Shown: positions 1-14,800, counted from the stretch's first letter. The stretch is DNA of 64,000 nucleotides from Proales similis (GCA_019059635.1 JAGVRJ010000001.1:930001-994000), one strand, 5' to 3'. The notes: a model not told the origin generated them from the sequence alone. Numbers and translations are program-made.

Positions 1-1466
1 AAATAAGACAAAAGCTGGCAGGTAATTATCTTCTTACACAGAGGCGGGTCGGTCAGAATCTTTGCAAACGCGAAATGTTTGTTAGCTTGCGACTTGAGGA
101 AAATAGACTGCGACTTTGGTTTACCTCCGAAGCGAATGAGAGACGACGCCTTTCGCCCCCGCTTATTCCTTTTATTCGACCCGGTATGCCAATTTTCACG
201 TCTTCTCGATTTTCTAAATTGAACTTGGACCAAATCTGAGGGAAGGGCTCGTCTCGTTAGAGAACATCTCTCTTCGTACCTCGCGTAGCACCTGGTGAAC
301 GCGTCTGATTTTGGCCTCGCGACTGATGCTCCTATCCATTCTGAGCATGGCCTTGAGTTAAACGAGATTGCTAAGGGTTACATGAAAAGCTTGTTTTTCG
401 GCTTCCTATTTTACATGAAACAATAAGTGTTCTTTGACTGTCAGGGTGCCGAAGAACAGATCGTCTTGTTGTACGTAGCTGGACACCATTCTCATCTTGA
501 TTGAATTCACTTGGCAGCCGTTGATCATTATTTTGCCATCGACGCGGAGAGCTCCGCTCACTGAAAAGTTAAGTGCGTTCAACAGAGTTGTCTTTCCGGA
601 GCCACTGATAGTCGTTTATATTTATTTATATAGGACTGGACAATCAAGACATTCAAGCCTGTGATCAAGCTTACCTGGCGCCCATAAGAGCCAGCATCTG
701 TCCCGGTTCAACTGCGCCTTTGACATTGTCGAGGATGGTTTCGTGTCGTTTGGAGCGAGCTCGAATGCCAAGTTTATTGAGGATCAGGCTTTTGTATGTG
801 TGCTTTTCCGCGTGAATAGAAAGATTCTTCCAGGAAAGAGTTACTCGGCTGGGCACATGCTTGGTTGTTGCGGCATCGAACTTTTTGGCACTGTCGAATG
901 GCGCTTGTGGTTTCATTATTTCGGACGATTGTGTGGTAACTTTAATTAGCTCAACTTGGGAATCGGCGTTCAGATAAGCTGCATTGTCTTGGCCTGATTT
1001 GGAAAGCAGCTCATTCATTCGCCTTTCGCTTTTTGAAAGATTAGTGCTCGTAGTTTTGCCACTACCGTCGCTGCCAGCACTGCTACCACTACTAGAGCTG
1101 CTGCCGCTGCTGTTTCTATTCAGAATGCCACGTTCCTCGTCTTTTTCGAACGCTTCTAGTATTGCTCAAACTACCGGTGGTGTTTCAAGTTACCTGTAGT
1201 CTTATGGCCAAGTTGCGAGGGCGCGATTGCTTTAGTTGTTTTAGAGGCCTCAAGCGCATTATGCGGCACGCTCTTGCCAGGCTTAGCCGGCTCTAGAGGC
1301 TCACAGGTGACTTGATTATTAGATTGAGCATTTGTCTTTTTTCCTTCGTCATTCCGCTCTCCTGTACAAATGCCTGATTACATCATCATGATTGCTTTCA
1401 AAAGGCGCACGGCATTCTACCTTGTTCAGCTCGATCGTTGCCATTTTTCTTGGCTTCGGTCTGCAT
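1..1466 (-). CDS. White/ABCG-type half ABC transporter, 5' part (runs off the window start)
   Basis: This is the N-terminal nucleotide-binding half of an ABCG half-transporter; the family exports lipids or pigment precursors through membranes as dimers. Exons I can join on the minus strand are 1466-1421, 1361-1194, 1155-675, 604-415, 351-280 and further ones toward base 1. Joining 675 to 604 creates the Walker A motif GASGSGKTTLLNAL. It is followed by the Q-loop region SYVQQDDLFFGTLTVKEHL and then, near position 150, the ABC signature ISGGERRRLSFASE, which is the typical ABCG spelling. The first ~120 residues are Ser/Lys-rich and unconserved. The start at 1466 is the first ATG of an open stretch behind a possible acceptor, so a further upstream exon is possible. 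The intron 1156-1193 would be only 38 bp and is the least certain joint. The membrane domain lies outside the window. Confidence 0.88.
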
Positions 1467-2495
1467 ATCTGCTTTAGAATAAGAAAACATAAAGAGAAAA
1501 ATGAAAGTAAATTTCATCGTCATCATCATCAAAAGAGCCAAATCTCGTCATTTCTTTAGTCCAAGGTAAAATGGCTTGTTTTAAAAAAGCAATGGACGAA
1601 TCATTCGGACATGTTTCGAGACTTGGGCGAGAATGAAACGGGCTTATGGATGAAATTGAATAGGCAGTGAGTGTTGTGTATTTCAAAGCCATGTCCCAAC
1701 TTTTATGCGCACCGTTGATACGTTGAAGATGGCCGTTCTATTGAGCAAGCAAGTAAGTATCGGAGAGAAAAGGAGGGGGAAGAGAGAACGAACTATTCGA
1801 CAAAAAAAAGTGAAAAGCACGAGCGAGGCTACGGCGGCATGTAATTTAAGTTAATCAAATAGAATTAGAACTTGAATCAATAGATAAAAATATTTGCTCT
1901 TTCAATATTCATTGAACGCGTCGGTGGCGGCCAGGACGCGTAATTTGCTATTACTGTGCCGACAAGACAACAAATTGGATTCGAACACAATTCGAAACCT
2001 TAATCGAAACGCAACGCAGCGGTGAGAATTGAAGGCGGGCAACGAGTGAGCGGTGCTTTACGTGTCGACCGGCAATGGGAGTTGAGTTGCTAATAATAAT
2101 AATTGAGTTTAAATAGAGTCTATCTCTTCTCGTCTATTTGCTCGATGGAAAACCGGCTTGGAGCAATTAGGATCAAGGTTTGATCGCAAACTGTTCTTAT
2201 GCCGAAAATCTACCATAACCTTGCAAAATTTTTCATAAGATTCTTTCGGCTAAAATCGCCATTTCTTAAATTTTGGCCACCGGCAGATTCGTGATCTACT
2301 GCTTTCATCGAATCAGAGACCGCATGTCAAGAACTGTTTATTTAGGCAAATGATGAAATCTAGTTTTGTCTTTTTTTAAGTTAGGAATTTACGCCGTAGA
2401 GTGAGTAAGTGGGTGATTTGGGATATTGAAATTTACAGCGACGTTTGACTCGAGTAGAAAAACTCTGGTTGGTCTAGCCGAGTAGGCTGGATTCT
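1467..2495. other. intergenic, no gene seen
   Basis: About 1 kb lies between the ABCG start and the RAD51 stop. It is AT-rich with short open frames that resemble no family. It probably holds the ABCG promoter and 5' UTR and the RAD51 3' flank. Confidence 0.5.
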
Positions 2496-2500
2496 TTATT
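2495..2500 (-). terminator. poly(A) signal overlapping the RAD51 stop codon
   Basis: Read on the minus strand, the last RAD51 codons run GAA TAA AG, so the stop codon TAA sits inside a canonical AATAAA hexamer. If used, cleavage would leave a 3' UTR of only tens of bases. No transcript data are available here. Confidence 0.45.
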
Positions 2501-3643
2501 CCTTGGCGTCTATGATGCCTTCAGTGCCGATCGCGAAAACTGCCTCAGACTCGGGCAGCGACGGACTATCATACACCTTGCAGACTCTGCTCTCGCCTCG
2601 GCCCTTTCTCAAGTAGAGGCGAGTAGTGCTTGCGTGAGCCATTATGTTGCCGCCAATCGGCTTTTTGGGATCAGCCTGGAACATAGAGGCGCCGTCTACT
2701 TGTGCCACTACTTGGTTGGTTATGACGACGGCGACTCCGAATTCGTCGGCGATTCGATGCAGTGTTCGTAAGAAACGCGCCATGTGCATTTGCCGCTCGG
2801 AAAGCTCACCGCGACCTGAGTAATCGGTTCTATACAAAGCGGTCGCACTGTCGACAATCACAAGCGCATATCGAGTTTCAGTCATCATTGCAGATGCTTG
2901 GAGCAGTAGCTGCGTCTGATGATCAGTGTTGTAGGCCCTGGCGTAGGCCACGTTGTCAAGAACGTCTGATCCGTTTAACCCGTAGCGCTCTGCAATCGCC
3001 AGTAGACGTTCTGGTCGAAAGGTTCCTTCTGTGTCTATGTAGAGCGCTTTTCCTTCGCCACCGCCCATGTCAATCGGGAGCTGGCCAGATTGACCAAATG
3101 AGCAAGAGTTAAAAAGGAGAAGGGTTAGGAAAAAGGTAAATGCTCACCTGACAAGAAACTGCGAGCTGATGACACAATTGCGTCTTTCCGGTTCTAAACT
3201 CGCCGAACATTTCTGTGATCGAGCCCGTCTCAATGCCTCCTTGCAGTAGCTTGTCGAGTTCTTTTGAGCCTGTCGTCAGTTGAATGATTTCCGAGCGCTT
3301 CAGATGAAACTCGGATGCTGTAGTAAAGCCCATCGGAATGAGCTTGTACGCCTCCATCTTGGCCCAGTATGAATAATCTCATAAATCGAGTGAAAAGAGC
3401 AAATTTAAAACGAACCAATATCTTGTCAGCTTTGGCCTCTGAAATTCCTTTTATGCCCAGAAGCATCTTTTTGGGCGTGTACGCGATTGCCTCGATCGTG
3501 TGAAGACCTGCTTCTTGGAGTTTTTTTATGTCACCGGCAGTGATGCCGTTTACTTCAAGTTTGGTGACTGACAGAGGGCCGAACTGCTCTTGAGTCTCGG
3601 CAGTCTGAGGCTCTACTCCGCTTGTCTTTTCTTGTTGAAGCAT
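2496..3643 (-). CDS. RAD51: RAD51 recombinase
   Basis: This is the eukaryotic RecA-family strand-exchange protein of homologous recombination, acting in the nucleus. Three exons, 3643-3416, 3357-3148 and 3080-2496, joined by introns of 58 and 67 bp, give 340 residues; human RAD51 has 339. The N-terminal helix-hairpin-helix domain (about 40-80) reads [19 protein letters not shown]. The first junction continues in register into [18 protein letters not shown]. Walker A is [10 protein letters not shown], followed by the Walker B strand [17 protein letters not shown] and the L2 region [19 protein letters not shown]. Catalytic residues look intact. One oddity is the first donor, GTTCGT, which is a weak match to consensus. 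The gene lies in a minus-strand series with MESD and SIN3, but nothing indicates co-transcription. Confidence 0.97.
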
Positions 3644-3939
3644 TCTTTCTTACTCTGATTTCGAGCTCTCTGTCTACTCAGCTAAATGCTAAAATTCACT
3701 CTGAGAAGGATGCAAACGACTCCGAACGCAACAAGTGAGGACGAGAGAAAAAAAACACAGTCACAAATAGCAGGCAATGAGTAAATTGCATTCGCACTTT
3801 AACAACTTCTTTCCTTGTTAAACACACGCGCTTGTTTTTCAAAGTGAGTTTATTCGAGAAAAAGAGACTATTTTCAGATCGCATTTGTTGCTTTGATACA
3901 AGATGATAATTATGACAGCTCTTAGTTGATCGCCAGCGG

Positions 3940-3945
3940 TTTATT
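3940..3945 (-). terminator. poly(A) signal for MESD
   Basis: TTTATT on the plus strand reads AATAAA on the minus strand, 14 bases past the MESD stop codon. Confidence 0.55.
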
Positions 3946-3958
3946 GTGGCAATCAGAG

Positions 3959-4630
3959 CTAGAGCTCTTTGTGGTCGGTGTAGTGCTCTCCGCGGAACAC
4001 TTCTTCGTCAATTTTCACCTCAAAGCAGTGCTTTTGCTTTACGAGGTAGCTCTTTATCTCGTAGGCAAACGAGCCATCTTCGATTGAAAATATCGCTGTC
4101 TTTTCGTCTATTGCGTGGCTGCGTGGATTCGATAAAAGTTTTAATTACCAGTATCGAAGTAACAACCTATTCTGAACTCACCCAGTGACAGGAATGTTCG
4201 CGTTGAACAATGCCATGCGCCATGTGGTGATGATTTGTTCAGCCTCACGGGCAGTTTCAGCTCCCTCCAGTTTGACTACCATCAAAGACATTTTGCCTTT
4301 CTTGGACAGTCCTCGGACGTAATCGGGACCTCTTTCTTTTATCAGATCGGGCGTTAGTTTGGGAGCTTTGATGTTTTTGAGTCGGCCGTCAGTGTCGTAA
4401 TCGTCATCATCATCGTCTGACTCTGAATCGTTTTCCTGCTTACATTCTCATTCGTAAGAAGACATTTTGCCGAGAGAAAAAAAGTAGCTCACACTCCATT
4501 GTTTGTAAATTTCCTCAGCATCTCGATCATTCAGGTCAGCCACAGATTTTTGCTTGAGCACTTGTTTGCTCTTAAGCGCCCATGCGGTCGTAATTGCCAA
4601 GCACAGGAGAAAAACGCCGTGGCTTTTCAT
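3959..4630 (-). CDS. MESD: MESD/boca, ER chaperone for LDL-receptor family proteins
   Basis: MESD (boca in fly) folds beta-propeller/EGF modules of LDLR-family receptors such as LRP5/6 in the ER. Exons 4630-4493, 4435-4182 and 4118-3959 give 183 residues, shorter than the vertebrate protein (about 220). Evidence: a hydrophobic signal peptide right after the chosen Met; the family block VADLNDRDAEEIYKQW; an acidic Asp run; then KKGKMSLMVVKLEG, TTWRMALFNANIPVTG and AIFSIEDGSFAYEIKSYLV, which follow the MESD core in order. The protein ends HKEL, a KDEL-type ER-retrieval signal (vertebrate MESD uses REDL). An ATG 45 bases upstream is in frame, but the downstream Met gives the better signal peptide. 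An AATAAA lies 14 bases past the stop. Confidence 0.9.
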
Positions 4631-4822
4631 TGCGACGCGAAAATTTCCAGTCGACAAGTTTCTTAATTGGCTCAACTTATTTCTTTTTCTAGTTTAATGC
4701 TCTCGTTTCACGCTCGGCGTTAGGAAATTATCGAATTCCACGTGTCGGTGAATTATTGCTTGTTTTTCGACCCAGCTCATAATGACGTATTCGTTATCGG
4801 CCAACTTTTGGTTCAGGGCGTT

Positions 4823-4828
4823 TTTATT
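4823..4828 (-). terminator. possible poly(A) signal for SIN3
   Basis: AATAAA on the minus strand about 290 bases past the SIN3 stop. It is the first good hexamer I found in that direction. Confidence 0.35.
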
Positions 4829-5120
4829 TGAACAAACTCAATTTTAGTTCGCATTTCTTCTTGTCAAATAAAGATGCCAAGCAATAACTATATAGAGTAG
4901 CAAATGAGGAGATGAAGAATTTTAAATGAACGAGAGGAAGAGGAAAAGAAGAGAAGCAGAGTGCGATCTGCCCTTCGTGTGGCTTCTTACCAGCCAAGTG
5001 AATGCAACCAATAAACAATCGATTGAGTGAATATGTTGCATAAATTAGAACAAGTCTTAGGTGGATCAAGTCGCTATGCGGAGGGACGGCACTGAGATAT
5101 TTACAATACGGCAGCCGTCC

Positions 5121-8100
5121 TCAGCTCGACGCAGCTGCTTGAGTTGTGATGGAGCCAGCTTTGGCCTCTTGCTCTTCATTTTGTGCCTCATCCGACTTTT
5201 GGGTGTTTGTCTCGCGTCTCCAAGTGACTTGGTAACGCACGTAGCTGTGATAGGGAGGACGCTTGCTGTTGCTTTCGCGCACACACCTTGTCTCGTGATC
5301 GGCATTCTCGAGCTGCTCGCCGGCGAATATCTCGTCGATCTTATCTGACGACGCAGAGCACTCTTTGAGTCGTTTGTTGACCAGTTTTTTAAACTTTTGA
5401 TACATTTTGCGAGTGACCGAAGCGTGGCAGAGTCGGGCTCTCTTGAGTGAATTTCGCTGATAAATATAGAAACTGTCAGGCCGTTTGAGTTCACTCTTTT
5501 CCACTTTGGCAATTAGATTTGCTTGTTGCTTGCGAGCCAAAGACAAACTTCGGGCCAAAAACACTGGACGGATGCCTTGTTTGACGCAATCTTCGAGTTG
5601 GTTCTCACTGGCGTATCGTTGGAGGAGTTCGCTCCACTTTTCGTGCTCTTCGTCCTCTTCGTCATTCTCGTCGCCGTTCTGAGTGTCGATTAGCTCTACT
5701 GTGAGGCAAGATGAGTTCTTGAAGCTAATTATCTTGTAGCAGTTTTGCTCGTTCAGCAGTGACTCGGCTCGTTTCTGGTAAGCCAACTCGGCGTTCATTA
5801 CATTCGTGCTGGACATGTGCGCCACTTTGGAGTTGGCGTGCTTGCTCTCGTCAACGTACAGCTGCCGCACATTGATGCAGTTCTCATCTTGAACCAAATA
5901 CTGAATCTGTTTTACACAATGATGCACCAGCTTGTCCAAAGTGAACGTGATGTAAGCGTGAATGCCAAACATTTCCCTGAGAGTGTCTTCGTATTGGCTT
6001 GCGTCCATGCTGCCGTCGAGTAGATTGCGCACTATGTCCAGAAACGATGGATAATAATCTTCAGGCGCAATGTCCGATTTGGTGCGAAGTCGAAGCTCCT
6101 CGGCCACAGACGTCGCATCCAAACGAGACTCGTTCGCCTCTTGTTGAGCGATTTTCTCCGATAGCCTGTATATCTTGTACAGGCGTTCGCACAGAAGCTG
6201 GTGGTACCTGAAAAACAGGTACCAGTGCTCGTCGACATATAAAAGTCTGTACAAGTCGTCAGGCGTTTTGTACTCGCTCGGTATGTGACTTTCGAGCGCT
6301 GGCTCGTGCAGGCGCCGTTTGTTGGCGTCCGTGTGCCGAGCCGTGTTCGCCTGCTGCTTAGAGCTGCTCTGGCAGGCCTGCTGTTGGTTGGAGCGAAGCT
6401 TGAGGCCTGTGTCGCTGGGGTTAGCAGTGCTGCTGCCAGTTTCGTCCTCATTGGGCGTTGACTCGTCATCTGACAGTTCGCCTCGACTAATAAAGAACAA
6501 ATCGGGCAAAAAGTGATAAACGATCTGCTTTATTTTCTGCTTGTCCTCTTTTTGAACGGCGGTCTGCCGCTTTACGTGGTGAATTATAAGGGCAGCCGCG
6601 TCCTCCAGAATCGACTTGTCCTCGTATTTGAAAGTCAAATGGGGCTGGTCGTGCTGGATGATAGGCTGGTTAGGCGACATGGCCTGGTCCATCGCTTCTT
6701 GTCTTTCGTAGTAAATTGTCTCTATTTCGTTCAGAAGCGACTTGGCCTTCAAATACTTTTGATCATTTTGCTTGAATGGGCCAGCGCAATAGTCGAGCGA
6801 CTTGAGGTAGTTGCGCTCGACCTGTTCGCGCCACTGCTTCTCAAGGCTCTTTTTGGCGTCGCGCCATTCTTCCTCTTTGGCCTTGAGACGATTGAGAACA
6901 AGAGGCACTGCGACGTGAGGCTTGCGCTTTAGGCCCTCTATGAAGTCGTTGGCTTTCTCGCCGTATACTCGCTGTATGGCTTTTAGATAAATCACCTCTG
7001 AGCTGCCACCGAGTGAGTTGTTGAGGCGAAAGTTGGACAGCTCTTCGCTGCTCATTCGGTCCATTTCTCCTTTTACCTTCTCCAATGTTCGAATCGTGCT
7101 CAAGTTGGTTTCAAGTATGACATCAAGTTCAAAGCGCTCGTCCTCAATTCTGAAAAGCAGCTCTTCGTGCTGGTTTTTCTTCGAGCTTACGAATGTGCTG
7201 TCCTCTGACCAGGACGGAAACGAGACGTATGTTGAGTTGAGCACCTCGCGACACAAGTCAGTTTGGCCGCTGCTCCGCGGCTGTGGATAGGCACTCACAT
7301 CTCGGTAGCTGGCGCCGTACTGCTTGCAGGACAAGTAGTCAATCTCCATTGGAATGTAGTCGCCGAGAGGCACTTCGGGTTCGCTTGAATTGTCCATGAC
7401 ATAGTCGCGGAACCATCGGTTCAAATTGGCAAACTTTCCCAAGAACGGCTCGACCATGGCGAGCAGTTCATTGCGTGAAACAAAATTCTGGTTGTAGAGA
7501 GCCAAGCATTTCAGAAAGTTTTCGTAGACTTGTTGAGTTCGAAGCGCCTTTTTGACTCTTTCGAAAAACGTGCTCTCGTTTAGATCTTTGCCAGAACTTT
7601 CGGGCGGCTGCTTGCTGGGCGTCGAGCGAACTGTTTGCCTTGCAGTCGATGAGGCGCTCTGTTTGGCCTTCTTGGCCGGAATTAAGTGAGTGGCCGAGGC
7701 GCGCTTCACTCCAGCCACAAGCGGCTGGTCGCGGCTCTTGGGAGATGGCGCACTCGTTGTTACTTTGGCTGTCCGATTGCTCGCTGTCACACGTTGGTTC
7801 GAATTCAATGCGGCAGTCGGTGCGCTACTGGCGGGATGGGCCTCCTGATCAAAACGCAGCAAAGTTAGTTTAATTCAGACACGATTGGCGTCAAGCGCAA
7901 CTCACCGCAGCTATTACTTGTGCAGGCATTTGTGCTATCGAGTCAATCGAGCTTTAGATCAGAGCCAAAGTGAGAAGGAAAAGACGAGAGCAGACCTGAA
8001 ATAGAAGCCGTGCTATTGGCATCCGGTAGAAACTGACTGAACTCGACCAACAGGTCTTCTTGGTTCTTGAACAGCTTGGCAACTTTGGCGTATACCTCGG

Positions 8101-8941
8101 TCTCGGACAAGTAGTTTTGCGAGCCTGCAATCACGGTGCCCTTCAAAAGATTCGATTAATTTAGTTTAATTGGCGGCCGATCGTCAGCAAGTGGCACTCA
8201 GCTTACCTCTTTGATGTTCTTTTGCTGTTTTTGATAAGTGTGAAGAATCTCGAGAAATGATTTGTAGACTTCAGGCCGGTCGTGAAATCGACTTTTAATC
8301 TTGTTAACATAGTTGATAGCGTGGCCAAATTCAACTTGACTTTGAGAAGAGCCAAAGCCGAACGAGTTTTTGGCAGGCGTGCTAGTCGCAGCCAAATGAG
8401 AGTTGGATGCGATTTTGACCGATAGCTGAGAAGAGCTACTGCCGGTGGCGGTGGTCACTGGTTTGCCAGAGCTCGATGTAGACGCTAGCATGAGCTGATC
8501 AACTCGATGGGAGTCGGACAGGATGGGATTGCCCGGGTGGATGATGGTCGATTGAGTCGAGTTGGGGCCTGTGAACTGCACCGAGTCGTTCGAGTGCACT
8601 TGAATTTTGTATCCGGCCGGCAGGAATGTGTTGAAGCCTTCAATCAAATCGTTGTGACCTTTGAATAGGTTTGAAACTCGAGATATCACGCCGGGCGTAT
8701 CTATCTCGTGCGATTTGAACTCTTTCATTATATCAAGAAATTGAGTGTAGACATTTGGCTGATCGGCGAACTGGAGCTTCACTTTGTCAAGATATGAAAG
8801 CGCGTCCTCCACTTTGAGTCGATTCATTGGATTGCTGCTGTTGGCATTGGAGCTAGTGGAGGCCGTGTTGCCCGTTGGCACGCCACTGCTGTTGCTGCCG
8901 CTACTTGCGTTCGTTGTGGAGGACGAACCCAGGGATGTCAT
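5121..8941 (-). CDS. SIN3: SIN3 transcriptional corepressor scaffold
   Basis: SIN3 scaffolds the histone-deacetylase corepressor complex in the nucleus. Exons are 8941-8207, 8140-7996, 7934-7906 (29 bp) and 7844-5121, giving about 1,210 residues, close to animal SIN3A. PAH1 lies at about 43-110 ([19 protein letters not shown], with FNTFLPAGY at its end). PAH2 ([20 protein letters not shown]) crosses the first intron and ends at [11 protein letters not shown]3 lies at about 390-450 ([19 protein letters not shown]). The HDAC-interaction domain follows from about 465 ([17 protein letters not shown], then [13 protein letters not shown]). The Sin3 C-terminal domain fills the large last exon. Phases agree: the 145-bp and 29-bp exons together are a multiple of three. 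The tail ends in acidic, Gln-rich low-complexity sequence. Confidence 0.95.
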
Positions 8942-9571
8942 GTTGTAGATAACTATTGGTCACTCCGAGCCGATTTGCTTTAGTTCCTGTTGCTCTCGTT
9001 TTCTTCGAATTTTTAGTTTACTTTGTCTCGCCTGCTTCTGTCTGTCTCGTTCTCACACTCTTGGTTTATGCCGACTCAATAGGTCCGTTTCGTGTTCGGT
9101 CTCTTGGTCGATGCGCTCATTTTGGGTTTAAACTATTCATTATAAAGTTGGCACAGCCTCAGAAGCCAAATTATGCTCCGTGCATAATTTATGCGGCGAC
9201 ACACCAGCTATATTTCTGGCTAACTCTACAGGCTAGCCAATCGGCGGCGGCTCGGTCTATACCGAGGCTTGACTTGGAACAGGAGTGTAAGGTGGCTAGA
9301 GTCCACATTCGGCTTGAAGTGTCCACATCGTAACCAAGAAATCCTCTTGAAGCTATAATTATTGTTACACACTCGAAGCGGAGTGATGAGCTTTATTCCA
9401 CATTTAAAATTAACTTTTACAAACTGCTCTGAAAGCGAATGGACAAACTTGGATCAATTAAGAGACAGACAGACTCACACGGATTTTGGATATTGGAGAT
9501 AAAATGCAGCGTAAAAATGGGAGGAAAGAAAATTAAAGTGGAAAAGGAGGGCTTGGATTTGACGGAGAATG
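8942..9571. other. intergenic between SIN3 start and spastin stop
   Basis: About 630 bp holding the SIN3 5' flank and the spastin 3' flank. A minus-strand AATAAA near 9390 could end the spastin transcript. Open frames here have no family resemblance. Confidence 0.5.
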
Positions 9572-11397
<1,826 letters not shown>

Positions 11398-11872
11398 TTC
11401 GCCTCGCTTAATTCAATATGCAACAATGACCTAGTTTGTGTCTTAGCCAATGGAGCCGCACTGTGAACGAGCTAATCCGGTCCGTTTCCTTCCAAGTAAA
11501 TGAGCCAATAAATGCTCAAAATGAATTAAAAAGGGAATGATTTCGTAATCACAGTCCCTGGTTATAATAAAGCGCAATTGCTGACTAAATCATGAGTCAT
11601 GAAAGAACTTGCTAGCAGTCAATTAAGCTTGGAGAGAGAGGGATTGTGGTGGGAACCAAAGAGAGAGCGCGAGTGCTTATCCGCGCTAGATTTGGTTGGT
11701 GGGGTGGAAAGCCGCAAACAAACGAGTTATAAAGCGCAAAGCAATCGGAACTAGGTACACACGGGGGGGGGAAGGCTTAGGCCTGAGTCGACAGACAAAA
11801 CCACGACCGAGTCGATTGGCTAAATGCTCAGGCTCACTTTCCTCCTACTCGACCCTTCTGTGGCTCTTCATA
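11398..11872. promoter_or_regulatory. bidirectional promoter region, spastin / DOCK
   Basis: The spastin and DOCK start codons face away from each other across 475 bp. Visible elements are a TATA-like GTTATAATAA at 11561-11570, an AP-1-type TGAGTCA at 11593-11599 and a run of nine G at 11763-11771. The DOCK reading frame stays open upstream to 11696 but has no ATG there, so this part is probably 5' UTR. Confidence 0.4.
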
Positions 11873-14800
11873 ATGAGCATTGATTGTCGAAATATCGCGT
11901 CCATTATAAAATGTCCCGATCACTTGCCGCCGCATGCTGACGCTTCAATGACACGTTCGGACGCTGCTCTTCTCGGCCTTGTGCAAACCGACCTCGATCG
12001 TCTGGAGCATGTGCGTCACAGCGACCATACGCCCAGGCAGCTTTTGTTAGTGCTTGATCAAGTCGAAAAAATAGCCCAGATCTATCGCAATCTTGCACTT
12101 TGCAACCCTACCGATGCCTCGGCGTTAACTTTCTTGGGCCAGCTGTTAATTTCGCGACTCAACTCAATCAAGACTAGCTTACATATAGGCAATTCTCTGG
12201 TTCTACCATCCGACTTGGATCCGAGAACAGTCTTGATAGTGGCTGACGACCTTAATCGTCCACATTCGAGAGTAGCGAAGGTCCGTTTACTTGTCAGAAG
12301 CATTCAACTCGACGAAAAGATTTGGGAATCTTCAAATAAAGGCCTTAGATTGAGCGTTTATCAGTTTGAACAAGCGCCAGTTGTCGCTAGCACGGCATCT
12401 GGGTCTACAAGGAGACGCGAGAGCCGAAAGATCGGCACCGGCGATTCCAAGAGAAGTTGCTCGGCAGAACCGCAAAATGTAGCGCCAAGAAGCGATAGAG
12501 CCGCATTCATTCGACTCAATACAACCTGCATTTGCACCCATCTACTCGAATTAAGAGGAGAACTGGTTAATCAATTGATCGAACTCGACGAGAATTGCAA
12601 TCTCTTGGTCTTCAATGTCTTTTCAGACCAGGCGCCCATGTTGGCCAGATTCGCGTATGAACTTGATTCCGACTCGAATCTGATGCAGACCGGCATCCAG
12701 ATTGGACATGCAACCAGTTCGGCCAAGTCACGTACATTGCATCGTTTGCTGTCCAAGTCGAGCACAAGAAACCGATCGAGAACCAGGGACGGTGTCGACT
12801 CGGTCCAAGCTTCGCTTCAAATCGATGTCTTCAACGAGTCATGCTGGCGTCAGCTCATTGACAGACCTGACGAGCCCGTGGAAATGACCAAAATCGAAGG
12901 ATGGCTCTCCAAAGCGATTGAACCGATCTGCTCATATCGAAATCAGTTTGAGCTTGTTAACTTGCATGTGACCTTCAAGTCTGAATCAGCCCGATCCAGA
13001 TCAGTGCGCAACCTGAATGCCAACCAATCAAACAGGCGATCCGGCTTTCTCATTCGCATCGGACTTGTTCACAATTCGTCCACCATCAAATTTTTGGACA
13101 GCTCTGGAGACAATTCGAAAACAATATCGCTGGACGAAAGCGTTGACCATTTACTCCAGTTTGCAGTTACGAATCAAAACGCAATTGTTTCGTCGCTAGA
13201 AATCAAAATCGAACTTTTATGGGCGCAAACCAAAGAAGCTTTGGCGACCACTCAGACTAAACTGGAGCGAGATAACTTGTCGTCTTTGTCGCAGAGCATG
13301 GGCCTAATGATTCCGGAAGGAGGCGCAGTTAAGGTCAACTTGACCTGTGGATTCTGTTCTTTGTTTTACCCAAGGTCGCGCAGTTTAAAGCAACTTTACA
13401 GTCTAAGTTTCGATGAGCATCCTGTTGAAGCCAAAGTTCAAGAGCTGAGCGAAGAGCTGGAGAAAGAGTTTGTTCACGAAAAGCTCGCTTTCAGCATTCT
13501 GATGCGTCTAGTGAGTCAACTTAGCGCCCATAATTGCAAACGACAAGTTATTGAACAGTTGTTTGGCTTATTGGTGAAAACACTTGAAAGTGAGGAAGAG
13601 CCAAGTCTGCTGTCGATCAGTACGCTCAACTCGTTGAAATTCGAGAAGCGCCTGCTACAGCAGTTTTTGTCTCAGCTGAAACAGAGTCGAGAGCCTCAGA
13701 GACTGGCAGCATGTTTGCACAAGCTTGTTCAGCTTCTACGTCATTTGGCCGAGAAACTCGGAGTTAAATACGAGCTCAAGTACGAGCTGAACGAAGTATT
13801 CACACGGTATTCAAAACAAAGTGACTGGACACTGCCTATCAGCACCCAACTAATTGAGCATCTGAACGGCCTATTCAATTCAAACGAGTTGTTTGACATT
13901 TGCCAAAAATTCTTTCTATCGGCTGAGCCTAGTTCAATCTACTTGAGACGTGTGGGTGAATGCCTTGAGCTCGAACTGACCAAAAGCGACACACAGTTTC
14001 GCAGTAAACTCGTAGGTTCGGTGCTCGACCTGCTTAAGACTCGTCGAAAAGTAAAAGGAGAAAGGGCTCACCAGCTGATGCTGGTTGAAAAACTCTTGAG
14101 GCTTGCACACAAGTTGAAAAGCGAATGCCTAATGGGCTTATTTGAGAACGGTCTAGTGTTGTGTCTATGTTCAGGCCAAGAGTATGAAGACAATGAAGAG
14201 AGATGCTCGCTGTGTCTGATTGAGCTGGTCGACATCGGCATGAAACTTGGAATCAGCAAGTCAGCGTCTGTTTTAAATCTCTCAATGCTGAACAGTCTCT
14301 TTGTGAAAATGCAGCAGCTCTTACAGAGTAATTTGATCAACGGATGGCAGGAGTTGACCGACGGCTGCTTTGACATTGTGCTTCGCTTTTGCACGCAAAT
14401 TCAAAAGTATTTGCTCCGTGAGCTAATTATAAAGCATTTTGAAGACAGCCAACACCATCAGACACTGATCGCATACTTCACGCTGGCATTTACATACATT
14501 GCAGTCTGCCGCCACGGTTGGCAGTTTGAACACAAAATCCGCATGCTCGAACAAGTAACAGCGTTCTGGACCAGTCTGAATGTGAACACCAGACGAGCAA
14601 TCGAGATAATTCAGGCAATAATCAGCGAACTGTGTGAAGCTCTATGCCTGAGCTGCTTCACGCTCAGAATAGAGTCTAACCAATCGGCTCGAAATGAAGA
14701 CAGAATAAAAACACTGGCTCAAAAAAGCCTCGACCTTCTAGAGCAGCTGATAAGTGCTCAGTCGGCAGCACAGATCAGCCCTCTTCTCAACAGTCTACAG

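Noticed and set aside
1474-1692. 72-residue minus frame upstream of the ABCG start
   Set aside because: Contains a GAT-repeat Asp run and no transporter similarity; more likely 5' flank or UTR.
11696-11872. N-terminal extension of the DOCK frame
   Set aside because: The frame is open but starts from TTG and has no ATG; composition (nine-G run, basic low-complexity sequence) suits 5' UTR.
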